Shown piece by piece: positions 24,285 to 40,729 of a stretch of DNA of 64,000 bases. Below the pieces are notes generated by a model, which searched no databases, was not told the origin of the DNA, and worked only from the letters and a program-made list of their open reading frames with translations. Source of the stretch: Punica granatum (lineage: Eukaryota; Streptophyta; Magnoliopsida; Myrtales; Lythraceae). The DNA lies in the NCBI RefSeq assembly GCF_007655135.1, contig NC_045132.1, forward strand, positions 25,166,354-25,230,353, in the 5' to 3' direction. Made by a program: the position numbers and the translations under genes. The stretch's first letter is position 1. Every line of letters begins with the position of its first letter.

Positions 24285-27200
24285 ACAAATATGCATACAG
24301 AGTAATTAAATTCTATAAAATCATCGATCATTAATTACAAGCCGCTAAAAAATCCAAGCATAACAAACCAACCCGTAAGGCTTATCGGGTCGACACGTTA
24401 AAAATATGTCCACATCAGGTCGATAAGCCTAAAAAAAAAATAAGTACGTTTTTGTGAAATATAAAGAAAATAATAAAATCTCGGTGGGTTCCCCAGTAAA
24501 AGACGTTCATTCACGAACTGACCTGATAAACCTCATCGAGTCAACTCCATGAAAAATATGACTTATCGGCCCGATTCGATTTAAATGAAACAAATAGGCA
24601 TAAGGAGCAATAAAATTTTTAATCTTTGATAGTCGAACCATATAAAAACCGACACAAAACAAATCGATAAGCCTCAAATAAAAAAAAAATATTGATCTTT
24701 ATTAGGTCAACTCACTCAAAATCGATCCCTATTGGGTCGATAAGCCTTAAATGGAAAAAATATATATGTATATTGTGGTGAAATATAAACAAAATTATAA
24801 ATTCCAGGAGGACTCTTCGGTAAATGACTTACCTTCACAAATCGACCCGATAATAACCCGATAAGCTTTACCGAGTCGACTCCATTAAAAACATGCCTTG
24901 TTGGTCGGATTCGATTTAAACGAAACAAATATGCTTAAAAAGCAATTAAACACAATAAAATCTTCAATCATTAGTAGCCTAACCGTTAAAAAATCAAGGC
25001 ATATAGAACCAGCACGTTATTGACCCTTTAAGACTTATTGGGTCAACTCCCTTAAAATCAATCCATATCGAGTCGGTAAACTTGAAATGAACAAAATATA
25101 TTTACATTGTAGTTAAATGTAAACAAAATTATAATTTTTTAGTGGAATCCTTGCTAAAAGACGTTCCTTCATAAATTGGCCCGACAATGTCCCAATAAAC
25201 CTTATCGGGTCGACTCCATTAAAAACAAGTATTATTGGTCCAATGCGATTTAAAAACAGTCACGATCCGACTCGATAGTTACTCGATAGGCCTTATCGGG
25301 GTCGACTTCATTAAAAGCATGCCTTGTAGGTCGGATTCGATTTAAATGAAATAAATATGCATAAAAAGCAATTAACCACAATAAAATCTTCAATCATTGG
25401 TAGCGGAAACGTTAAAAAATCGAAGCATAATGAATTGACCCATGAAGGTTAACTGGGTCGGCTCGCTTAAAAATGATGGGCTTCCTACTAAAAGACGTTC
25501 ATTTATGAATCGACCTGATAGTGACCCGATAAGCCTTATGGGGTCAAGTCCACTAAAAACATGACTTATCGGTCCAATTCAATTTATATGAAATAAATAT
25601 GCATAAAAAGAAAAAAAAATACATTAAAAACATATGTTTTTAACCCGAAACAAACATGACCCGTTATATGTATTTTGTAGTGAAATATAAATTTTTGGTG
25701 GACTCCCTGATAAAAGAAGTACCTTCACGAACTGGCTCGATTATAACCCCACAAGCGTTGTAGGGTCGACTCCATTAAAAACATGCTTTGCTAGTCGGAT
25801 TCGATTTAAACAAAACAAATATGCATAAAAAAGCATTTAAGTACAATAAAATACTGAATCATTGATAGTCGAACCGTTAAAAAATTGAGGCATAAAGAAC
25901 CAGCCCGTTTCTGACCTTTTAAGGCTTATTGGGTCAGCTTGCTTAAAATTGATCCTTATCAAGTTAATAAGTCTTAAATGAAAATAAATATATTTGCATT
26001 GTAGTTGTAGTTAAATGTAAACGGAATTATAAATTCTTGAAGGAATCCCCGTTAAAAGGCGTTCCTTCACAAATCGGCCCGATAATGTCCCATTAAGCTT
26101 TATTGGGTCAACTCCGTTAAAAAATATCATAAAATCATCAATTGTTGGTCACCAAACCATTGAAAAATCGAAAGCACAATGGTCCGACCCGTTAAGGCTT
26201 ATTAGGTCGGCTCACTTATAATCGATCCTTAACCGGTCGATAAGTCTTAAATGAAAATAAATTTATGTACGTTGTATTGAAATATAAAGTAAATAATAAA
26301 ATCTTGGTGGGCTCCATACTAAAAGACGTTCCTTTCACGATCTAACTCGATAATTTCCCGATAAGCCTTATCGGTTCGACTCCATTGAAAGCATGACTTA
26401 TCGGTCCGATTTGAATTAAATGAAGCAAATATACATAAAAAAATAATTAAATACAATAAAATCTTCAATTTTTGATAGCCGAACTGTTTAAAAATTGAAA
26501 CATGATGAACCAACCCCTTGGTGACCCGTTAAGACTTATTGGGTTGACTCGCCTAAAATCGATCCTTATCGGGTCGCTAAGCCTTAAATGAAAATAAATG
26601 TATGCACTTTGTAGTAAAATAAAAACAAAATTATAAATTCTTGGCGGACTCCCCACTAAATCACGTTTCTTTACAAACCGACCCGATAAGTCTTATCGAG
26701 TCGACTCCGTTTAAAACATGTCTTATCAGTCCGATTCATTTTAAATGAAACAAATATGCATATAAAGCAATTAAATGTAAAAAAATCTTTAATCATTGAT
26801 AGCCGAGCCGTTAAAAATTTGAAGCATAACGAACCGACCCTTTACTGATCCATTAAGGCTTATTGTTCGGCTTGCTTAAAATAGATTCTTATCGGGTCAA
26901 TAAGCCTTAAATGATATATATATATATATATATGTACGTTTTAGTGAAATATAAATAAAATAATAAAATCCTTGTGGGCTCCCTGCTAAAAGACATTCCT
27001 TCACGAACTGGCTTGGTAGTGACCCGATAAGCTTTATCGGGTCGACTCCATTAAAAACATTACTCATTGAACCAATTCAATTTAAATGAAACAAATATAA
27101 ATAAACGGCAATAAAAATAATAAAATCTTCAATCTTTGATAGCCGAACCATTTAGAATTGACACAAAATGAATTGACCCGTTAGTGACCTGTTAAGGCTT

Positions 27201-28105
27201 ATTGGGTTAGCTCGCTTACAATTGATCTCTATCGAGTCAATAAGCCTTAAATGAAAAAATATATAAATGTATATTGTAGTGAAATATAAATAAAATTATA
27301 AATTCTTGGTAGACTCTCCAGTAAAAGACTTTTCTTCACGAACTGGCCCGATAAAGCCTTATCAGGTCGACTCCATTAAAAGCATGTCGTATCGGTTTGA
27401 TTCAATTTAAATGAGGTAAATATGCATAAAAAACAATTAAATAAATAAAATCTTCCATCATTGATAGCCAAGCCATTAAAGATAGAGGCATAACCTATCG
27501 ACCTCTTAGTGACCCATTAGGCTTCTCGGGTCGGTTCTCTTAGAATTGATCCATATCCGGTTAATAAGTCTAAAACGAAAATAAATATATGTAGATTGTA
27601 TTGAAATATAAAGAAAATATTAAATTCTTGCTGGCCTCTCTGCTAAAAGACATTCATTCAAAAACCAATACAATCATAACATGATAAGCCTTATCGAGAC
27701 GACTCCATTAAAAACATATCGTATCGGTCTGATTCGATTTAAATGAAATAAATATGCATACAAAGCAATTAAATGCAACAAAATATTCAATCATTTATAG
27801 CTGAACCATTAAAAAAAATGAAGTATAATGAACCGGCCCATTAAGGTTGATTGGGTCGGCTCGCTTAAAATAAGCTTAAATGAAAATATATATATTTATT
27901 CTGTAGTGAAAATGAAAGAAAATAAGGAAATCTCTGTGGACTTCCTGCTAAAAGACGTTCTTTTTATGAACCGACATGACAGTGACTCGATAAACCTTAT
28001 GGGATCAAGCCCATTAAAAACATGACTTATTGGTCCAATTCAATTTATATAAAATAAATATGCATAAAAAGAAATAAAATACATTAAAAGCATATGTTTC
28101 TTCGG
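24285..28105. repeat. Diverged satellite array with dimeric unit of about 330 bp
   Basis: About eleven to twelve diverged units lie head to tail. The anchor GACTCCATTAAAAACATG (or near matches) recurs near 24544, 24878, 25212, 25304, 25546, 25768, 26109, 26378, 26703, 27043, 27368, 27700 and 28007. Most spacings are 307-341 bp; 90, 222, 242 and 273 mark rearranged units. Each unit has two related halves of about 165 bp. Half A has GACCCGATAAGCCTTATCGG then TCGACTCCATTAAAAACATG; half B has GACCCGTTAAGGCTTATTGG then GTCGGCTCGCTTAAAATCGA. Both continue with TTAAATGAAA(C/A)AAATAT and AATAAAATCTT. The array has no coding potential and is flanked by unrelated sequence. Confidence 0.85.
27021..27043. 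repeat. Palindrome inside the satellite unit
   Basis: GACCCGATAA, a 3-base spacer GCT, then TTATCGGGTC form a perfect 10-bp inverted repeat. Equivalent, partly decayed copies sit near 24855, 25190, 25285, 25525, 26357 and 27680, so the palindrome is part of the ancestral unit. Confidence 0.85.
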
Positions 28106-29357
28106 AGAAGTAGAAGGATCATATCTATTCCTCACTGAAAGTACGTGGGAACGACTTTTTGCCTTCTTGGAGAATGACACCTATTAGGGATCACATGTTT
28201 TCTTAACCAAAAGTTCAATGAAGAATTTATTTATTTCCTATTCTTTAAGTTAGAAAATGACGTTGTAGTATCTACGACGGTCCTTGGATTCTATTTATAT
28301 CTTATCCTTGAAATTGTAAAGCTCTTTGAATTACTTTATATACTGAATATAAATTTTGATGCAGGTTGCGGTTTTATTGTATCGATATGAACAGAGTGTC
28401 GCACAAGCTCATAACTCGAGCGGGAGTCACTGTAAGTCTAGTAATCTCCACCCATTCTTGAATCTATACGATCAATGAATCTTTAGAGAACTTGAGCACG
28501 TCTAGCTATGGCTAAGCAGATGATTTCACGACTTCACTATGAGTTTGCGCAGGGGTGGGAACTAGCACGGATTGTGTTTACATAATCACATTACACTACA
28601 CTCAACTTGAAAGCAGAACCTGCTTCATATGAAATGAATGATTTTTACTGCTTCGAGCTCATCATTGCATGACTTTTACCTCATTTAAGCTACTTAATGT
28701 TCTCGGATCAATGACTGACGGTAGGAATTTGCCATGAAATATGCGGGTTTGGGAACATGGGCAGAAGATGCCAATGATACAGGCACCAATCATGCACTGT
28801 TCATATGTGAAATCTGATGTCTGAAGATGGCTGAGTTTCTTCTTCAGGAAATTTTACTCAGTTTATCGATAGCTCTGGAAGGACAGGAAAAAGCAGGCAG
28901 AGGTGATCAGCGGGCACAAGGCTCACTTTGTCATAAGCAAAGCCTCTGAAATGACTGAAAGCGAGACTAACCTGTAAAGTTATGTAAATATAGTGACTTT
29001 TTTTTTTATGAATAAAATGTTAGGTCGGGATATTAGCCCGCTGTAAATATAGTGACTTACTTTCCCCTATTCGGGCCTTTACATATCATACTTTCACGAG
29101 TCAAATGTAAGTTTGTAATGGTGGAGTCGTTCAAGTTATAGCATAAATCAAGGAATCGAGGAAGCGGGATAAAACGGCATAAGAGACTCACTCATGCATG
29201 AGAACTGAACGTAAAACATGCTAATTCTTTGTCCAGGGTGCATTTCACTGGACCGCTCTTCATTGAACACAAATCGCAATTAAAGTGCAATTGTTTAACT
29301 GCTATTCACATTTCTTACTTAAATAACGTTCCATGCAAATATTATTTCTAAGCTTTA
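28106..29357. other. Intergenic with exon-like islands, unassigned
   Basis: This stretch is less AT-rich than its surroundings. An acceptor-like TTGATGCAG at 28365 is followed by an open block of 22 codons (VAVLLYRYEQSVAQ...) ending at a GTAAGT donor near 28433. A second open block near 28725-28820 follows a TAG. The two cannot be joined directly in one frame without meeting a stop. I do not recognise either peptide; this could be a gene remnant. A short duplication of GTAAATATAGTGACTT sits at 28983-28999 and 29043-29059. Confidence 0.3.
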
Positions 29358-29664
29358 ACGTTCCGTTTGGTTTTACAATTATATTTTTAAAATTTTAACT
29401 CTAACTTTAGCTCTACTCACTGTATAATAAAAGTCAACAACACAATTTTTTTTTTCAATTTTTTAACCATTCAATTCAATTTTTAATACTAAATTCTATC
29501 AACTATCAATTACTTTTTCTACAATTCAACAATACAATCACTACTTTTTCTCAACTATTTATTATTTTTTTCACACTTTTTCTCATAATTCAACAATATA
29601 ATTATTTCAACTCAATTAAAATCAAAACTCAACTATACTTAACTCTAAAACCAAACACACCGTA
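29358..29664. mobile_element. MITE family C, copy 2
   Basis: This is the best-preserved copy of the family at 3619-3934. Its imperfect terminal inverted repeats are GTTCCGTTTGGTTTTA on the left and TAAAACCAAACACACCGTAAC, read in reverse complement, on the right. The AATTCAACAATA(C/T)AAT phrases inside match the other copies. It has no coding capacity. Confidence 0.68.
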
Positions 29665-29767
29665 ACATATGTAATATTTTAATAGAACTTTTTTTTTTAA
29701 TTTCTCGCGTGTAGATCATCGATTAGGCCAATAATTTGATCTCGATAGGTGAATGTGAATGTTCAGC

Positions 29768-29950
29768 TTTGTCGAACCTTTTTTTTTCGATTATAAAAGA
29801 GACTCGTGAGCGTAGTACATTAAAATAGAAATCTTAAATATCTAATAAATGGACACGGGTAGTCCCACTAGATATTAAATCTGAGACCTCTTAATTACCA
29901 AACGATAAATGTACTACTGTGCTATTATCTCCCTTAATTTTGTCAAAACC
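29768..29950 (-). mobile_element. tRNA-derived SINE, diverged copy
   Basis: The minus strand matches the SINE at 4333-4502 in order: a TAGCACAGTAG A-box-like motif, AAGAGGTCTCAGATT around the B box, TTTATTAGATATTTA, and a tail AGTCTC. Flanking direct repeats are diverged: TTTGTCGAACC at 29768-29778 and TTTGTCAAAACC at 29939-29950. A poly-T run (poly-A on the minus strand) at about 29779-29787 marks the 3' end. Confidence 0.6.
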
Positions 29951-30454
29951 ATTTGTCCACTTATAAAAGATCTTTTCTTTCTCTCTCCACCGAAAAAAAA
30001 GTTGTTTTTTTTTTCCCTCAAGGTCATTGAGGGGTTCGGACCCTCGGATGTTTTGCTCGAAGGCTGGGAGATGTAAGATCGAATCGTCAAATCGGACGAA
30101 ATCTATGCGGGATAATAGGTGTCGAGTTCGAGGCCGAAGCAGTGATGTTTCCTCCCTTTACGTTTTGGGGACATACACCATTTTCATTGTTCCACATGAC
30201 AAGCGGACATGGAAAACGTAAGTCAACGCCTGACCTCAATCCCGTTTTTGTTCAACTTTACCGAACTGAATTTTATTGGGTCGTCGGTCAAACTTGAAAT
30301 TTAAATTTAGAAAAAAAAATATTTTTTTTTATTACAAGCGAGTCCGTGAATCTCTTCTTATTCTAATAAATAGATATAAATAATGTACTATGACACATTG
30401 CATAAGGCATTTACTTTTTTTATTTTAAAATTCCACATGTAGTGCACCGTGAAT

Positions 30455-31985
30455 TTTTCTCTCCTCTTGCGAATCAATTCATGCAGCTGATCTTCTACAC
30501 GCATTTCCATAGACTCCTTCATATATAGTACATAGTGGTAGAAAATTAATAGAGATATATAAATTGAGCTCATTAGGGGGCTACACAGTTTTGCTTCTCC
30601 CTCGTCAACTCGGAGTTCAAGCTTAGCGTGTTGGAGTCCCCGGACGTACGTAAAGGTTATGAATTGTTTCGGAGGATTTCAGATTTTTTAATGATGTTAT
30701 TGCTGCAGGAAAAATGTGATTCTTGACACTATTTTTGCAGCTCAATTATTCGACGATGGGGGAACGAGCAAGGCTTTCTTCTCTGGTGTCGTCGGGACCT
30801 CAGGTACGTTTCAAAGCGGCCTCTTACTGTATTATTGTCATATTAATATCAGTCTAGAATTATGTTCTTAATTATATATGTCCTGAAAGGGCAGAATTTT
30901 AATGCCAAATCGTTCTTAAGTTTCCAACAAAGCTATCTCTTTTTTATCTTATTATTATGCGAACAAATCTGCAGATAGACAGAGACTCCCTGCCTGATGA
31001 CATTCTCATACTTTCATTTCTGACGACGAACGAAAACTAGCATCCTCTCCCGCACATGGAGACACCTGTGGCTGAATATCTCATTCAAGGTTTGCTTTTA
31101 TTTGGATGCCAGGCATTGAGGAATCAGGCGAGATTGACTCCGGGGTTCAGTTTGCAGTGGAGAAGGGTGTTAAACATCTCGAGCTCAACTGTTATAATTC
31201 TGACCACAAAATACAACACCCAGGCTTTTCGTCGAGCATTGTGCTGTTGAAGTCTCAGTCTGGATCACATTGACAACACCTAGGAACAGCTTGACTGTTC
31301 TCTTGTCGACATGGAGACATATAGTCTCTTGTTGGTCACAGACCCTGACTGCTCTCAAGGTCGTCGGTCCTGATCCTCTGCAGTTGAAGTTGCGTGGACA
31401 TATCCTTTAGTCCCCGGTGCAAAATACCATAGGACCTATAAGCCATTGGGCCAATCTCCAACCCAAAAGCTCGAGCTGGTAGGTTATGAAACTCAATTTC
31501 TTATAAACCCATACTTTAACTGATCTGTATGGACTGAACTCCTGATAGGGAGGCTCCTTTCCTGCAGCGCCTAACAGTGCATGTGAGCATGCAATTGCAT
31601 GTACTCATCTTAACTATGGCGCCCTTACATGTAGATACTGTGCCTTTGAATTGATTTAATTTGATCAAATGATGGACCTTTATTATGTGTAATTGTGTTG
31701 GGCATGCAGGCAGGCTTGTATGTATTTGGATGATGACTTTTACAAGTTGAGGTGCCGGAAATTCAAGAGTCACCAACATCTGCAGGTGGTTGAGTACGTG
31801 GGATATATGGGTTGAAGGAGTGACAGTAAGCTCATCTTACATTCGCTCCGGAGTGCCGTTTCAGCGGAGAAACTAATCGTCGATCTTTGAGACCAGTTGT
31901 CCCCGGGAAAACCATGGGTGTCTGAATTCTGAGGATAAGGAAATATGGGAACTCGGGCAGCTCCTCCCTGCCAGGAGTTCGATTG
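30455..31985 (+). pseudogene. F-box/LRR gene, broken copy A
   Basis: This is a decayed copy of the gene at 33085-35083, similar along its whole length, including upstream sequence (ATGCAGCTGATCTTCTA, TTTTGCTTCTCCCTC). The F-box starts at about 30973 with DRDSLPDDILIL. A deletion removes the region equivalent to KEAAKT, a stop follows at AACTAG, and the frame shifts again. Downstream blocks still align with copy B: ACTCCGGGGTTCAGTTTGCA, the GAGGCTCC..CCTGCAGC block, and the C-terminal GTGGTTGAGTACGTGGGATA block. It is not translatable as one protein. Intact relatives are substrate-binding subunits of SCF ubiquitin ligases. Confidence 0.75.
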
Positions 31986-32139
31986 GTTATCGATCAGTAT
32001 ATTAATCTAATTACTCGAATCAATAACCGGTTATTCTATTTAGTGTAGTGATAGTTAACATCATGGAATCTCAGTACATTGAGCATTTTCTCATTTTTTT
32101 TAAAAAAAAATATTAACTGATTTTAGCAGAAACATAGGG

Positions 32140-32400
32140 TGATCATGATCGCATTGGACGCCACTCGAGAGCGGGATTGAATACATTGACCGCATAATTT
32201 TGCCATCCGGCCATATTCATCGAGATATCAATTCTGGCAAACATCTTGCACGATACAAATTACCCAGCTAGTTGGCTAGTTAGGGCGTCTGATTTCGGGC
32301 TTTCCCTGATGAGCCCCCAAGTTCGATCATGATCATATATCAATGACCAAATAAGGGCCATCGATGGGACAGTCAGCTACCCTGTAATTACAACTAATAA
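32140..32400 (+). pseudogene. CRINKLY4-like receptor kinase fragment, decayed
   Basis: Reading across two or three frames recovers kinase subdomains VIb to VIII: MIALDATRE, then RGIEYIDRIILPSGHIHRDI (HRD at 32218-32226), then NILHDTNYPASWLVRASDFG (DFG at 32291-32299), LSLMSPQVRS, and IDGTVSY. The order and wording (ALDAARGIEYLH, HRDIKSSNILLD, ARVSDFGLSLMGP, GTVGYxDPEYY in intact proteins) fit the CR4/CCR receptor-like kinases. Frameshifts and stops break it, and the N- and C-terminal kinase lobes are missing. It lies between the two F-box copies. Confidence 0.7.
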
Positions 32401-33084
32401 AACGAGCACAAGGAGTTGTGAATCGAACCCAGAATATCTTGGTTGTCGTTATATGTAGTCGATCATTATTTTCTTTGGCCCTTGAACTTTTAAACAGACT
32501 ACTAGTTCAATTCAGGCTTGGAAGTCCATTAATTAATATTAATAAACCCTACCTTGTGATTACAATCAATATTAAAAGGAACCGAGAAGGGGAGACTTAC
32601 AAAGAGGAAGTCCGACCACCATCTCCCCAGTGATTCGGATTTAAGATACGGCATCAGCGATAACATGAACTTATCGATGGATTGGGACGCCGGAGGTTGA
32701 ACTCCTCAAAAGTGTCAGTGGTCACTTTGTCGACGATTATAATCTCAGTGTCAAATTCCATCATGTATTACCTTTCAATATCTATTCTAGATTTCCTTAA
32801 AATCAGGAGGGTATCTATGTAGCAATACATATATGTCCGAAAGACTAAACCAATCCAAAACAAAATTCGGGCTTCTATTTCTTCGCTTAGAGTTTCAAAT
32901 CGAATCGTTCACCTCACACCTACAACGAACAGAACTATTCGTGCTTTGATTATTTGAGTTCTTCATCACTCGATTTGAAATAAAACGTGTGGGACAAGGA
33001 AGAGGGCCTATTGAGATATTATTTCCTGATTACTACATGCAATAATATTTTTGATTCCTTTTCTTTAATTAGCGTTCCCTTTCT
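32401..33084. other. Intergenic spacer, nothing recognised
   Basis: AT-rich sequence between the kinase relic and the second F-box copy. No conserved coding frame, repeat or promoter can be supported. Confidence 0.5.
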
Positions 33085-35083
33085 CCTTTTCTCTTGCAAA
33101 TCTATTTTATTTCATGCAGCTGATCTTCTATACAGATCTTCATGGACTGACACCTCCATATTCATATCTCCAACAAAAGCTTGTTAGGGGTCTGGACGGT
33201 TTTGCTTCTCCCTCATCAACTTGAAGCGCAAGCATAGTGTATCATTGGAGTCTCGCCGTACGAAAATAATTTTTGAATCGTTTTGTAGGATTTCAGATCG
33301 GATCTTAATGGTGTCCCAGCCACAGGGAGAGTGATTCTTGATGCAATTTGTGCGGCTTTAGTCATTCGATGGGGGCATGGCTTCTTGCTCCGGTGTCGTC
33401 AAGACATCGGGTAAGTTTCAATGCCGCCTGTTACTGTATTGTTAATATAATATCTGTCTAGAACAATGTCCTACACTGAATCGTTCATAAAGTTTCCGAC
33501 GAAGCTTTCTTATGTGCTCGAGACTGCAGTGTCCACTGATTATTATTATTATTATCATGTGAACAAATCTGCAGATAGACAGAGGATCGCTGCCTGATGA
33601 AGTTCTGATTCTCATACTCTCTCTTGTGACAACGAAAGAAGCCGCGAAAACTAGTATCCTCTCTCACAGATGGAAATACCTGTGGGTGAATATCCCGAAC
33701 CTGGACTTCGCCATTTCACCACAGGAGATGGAGTCTGACAGAAGTCACAAGTATATCGGTTGGGTGAACCAGGTTGTTGCAGCGTCCCAAGGGCAGGCAA
33801 CAACTTTGGATAAATTCAATGTGGCTTTTTTATGGATTCTCGGCATTCAGGCGAGATCGACTCCTGGGTTCAGTTTGCATTGGAGAAGGGTTCTCGAGCT
33901 CAACTGTTATAATTTGGAACGCTCGAACTATTCTTTCCAGATGTTGCAGCCCAGGCTCTTGTCAATCATTGTGCTCTTGAAATCTCTGAGTCCGGATTAC
34001 GTCGCATCACCTCGGAACAACTTGCTGTTTCTTGTGCAAGTCGCTGGAGACATTGCGAGTCTCATGGTCACGGACCCTGACTGGTTTCAAATTTGTTGGT
34101 CCAGATCCTCTGCAGTTGAAGTGCCAGGACATATCTTTTGCCCAAGATTGCTAGCTATTGCCATCTCTGCCCCGACTCCTGATCTTGTCTAATCCGGTGT
34201 CATGGAATAATATTCCAACAACTAGCGACCACCTTGCATCTCGAGTGGGTTCCCCGGCTTGTCGATCTGGTCATTGGAGAGCATATGGTCTGCTTGCATC
34301 CTGTCTTACCTCCACTTGCGCGATACTTTCCACAGCTAGAGTCGCTTTATGTTCCATTCAAATCAAAGCCGGATGAGGTTAGTGAGCATCATAAGTTCGT
34401 CAACACATAAACTAATCTTGATAATTGTCGACAAGAGACCGCTAATTCGCTGATATCGCTTTGGCGTGCCTGCCGCTTTAACAGGAGGAGTGGTACTGGC
34501 TGGAGACCATCCTCCCGAGACTTCCCGAGATGAAGCACCCAAAGCTCTTGAAGTTGCTACTCGATGACCTATATTATTCCGACGGTGATCTCTTTGAGAT
34601 AAGCTCCCTGATAACGAAGGCTCCTTTCCTGCAGCACCTAACGATACATATGAGCATGCAATCACATCTAGTAACGTTAACAATGGCGCCTTTTTTTGCA
34701 TATTTTTACTGTGCCTTTGAATTGATTCAGAGCGAATGATGGAATTACATACTTATGTTGGACAGTTAGATTACCGTTTGGATGAAATTTTTGGGACAAG
34801 GCACCGGAAATGGAATAGAAAATGTCGTCGTCAACATCAACATCTGCACGTGGTTGAATACGTAGGATATCAAGGGCTGGCGGGTGATGATGAGCACATC
34901 TTGTATTTGCTCCAGACTGCCGTTTCACCAGAGAAGCTAATAATCGATTTTTGGGAATCAATGACCCTGGGAAAACCATGGAACGGTTTGATGTCCGACG
35001 ATATCGGATTACCAGAGCTGACAGAGCCCGCCTTGAACCTCGGTGCGAAGCTACCCGCTGGAGTACAATTGGTCATCATTTAA
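33085..35083 (+). pseudogene. F-box/LRR (FBL-type) gene, copy B, frameshifted
   Basis: The F-box is well preserved from about 33574: DRGSLPDEVLILILSLVTTK, then EAAKTSILSHRWKYLWVNIP. This is the classic plant F-box of F-box/LRR proteins that recruit targets to SCF ubiquitin ligase. After FNVAF, near 33827, the frame must shift to give MDSRHSGEIDSWVQFALEKG, then shift back for LELNCYNLERSNYSFQ, and shift again before the LRR blocks LATTLHLEWVPRLVDLVIGE (about 34216) and LKLLLDDLYYSDGDLFEISS (about 34545). The C-terminal block (VVEYVGYQGLAGDDEHILYL at about 34851, ending LPAGVQLVII at 35083) is in another frame. At least three frameshifts make a functional protein unlikely unless the assembly is wrong. 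Confidence 0.75.
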
Positions 35084-35237
35084 TCGGTATTTATCCAATC
35101 CGAGTCTACGAGAAAATAAGTCTGGTCAATCTGTCAGTTGCAGTGCATCATTTTCAATTAAGCATTATTTTTTAGATGCCAATAATTAGATATAAATTAT
35201 TTATGATCTAGTTATTCCAAATTTACTTCTGTGTAAG

Positions 35238-35466
35238 TTTGTTTGATTTGCAAATGTGATTTTAAAATCACTAACTTTAACCTAATTCTACCCACAACAA
35301 AACAAAATAACTCATACAAAGTCAAAGAGTGAACCCCATTTATATCACTTTTTTCACAACAAAACAAAATAACTCATACAAAGTTAGAGGGTGAATTTCA
35401 TTTATATCACTCTTTTTTAAAATCAAAATCTGATTTTAAAATCCTACTTTAAAACCAAACGCAACA
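35238..35466. mobile_element. MITE family B, copy 2
   Basis: This is the partner of the element at 5040-5275, with the same order of blocks: GTTTGATTTG at the left end, two ACAAAATAACTCATACAAAG repeats each followed by TATATCACT, then TTTTTTAAAATCAAAATCTG and ACTTTAAAACCAAACGCA at the right end. The ends are imperfect inverted repeats, and the element codes for nothing. Confidence 0.6.
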
Positions 35467-35959
35467 TTAATAACTCCAAAATCCCAACTTCAAATCCTTT
35501 GCCAAAACACTTGCTAAAAATGTGCTATTTGCAAGCCTGAGATACCGACTTCTATGAACTAAGCCTTAGACGAGCAAATATTGCGTAGCAGGAGTCGCCA
35601 AATTTGCTACTACTATGGGTCACCTTTTCATCCGGCAAAAAAGTAGTTTAGTATTATACTATATGGGTCTTCATCATAAACATAAAATAATAATAATAAT
35701 AATAATAATTTTCATAAATACCTCTAATCGAAAAAATGACGAGGACGTTCACGGAATTGAGAGACCGGTTCTTCATCAAAATATACAAATAAAGAATTAT
35801 CAATCCAATGGAATGACGCTATGAAGAAACCCTTACCTTTCATTTATAAGTAAAATTAACAATGAAAAAAAGAAAAGAAAAAGATATGGAACACGACCAA
35901 AAAAAATAAATACAAGAATCCTAAATTTACAGAGGGCTATTCGTATAAATACTGGGATC

Positions 35960-40645
<4,686 letters not shown>

Positions 40646-40729
40646 CACCCTTCAGACGCCGCAGCCGTCTTCGGAGCTCAGCAAAACACCGCCGATTCTA
40701 TCAGTATCGTCTCGGGGACAACTCGCGCC

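Noticed and set aside
24285..28105. CRISPR-like or gene-coding interpretation of the repeated region
   Set aside because: Units are about 330 bp, diverged and contiguous, with no spacers or cas genes, and the frames are short and broken. It is satellite DNA.
33626..34192. 188-codon frame taken as an intact F-box gene
   Set aside because: It begins inside the F-box and leaves the family frame after FNVAF; conserved LRR text continues in other frames.
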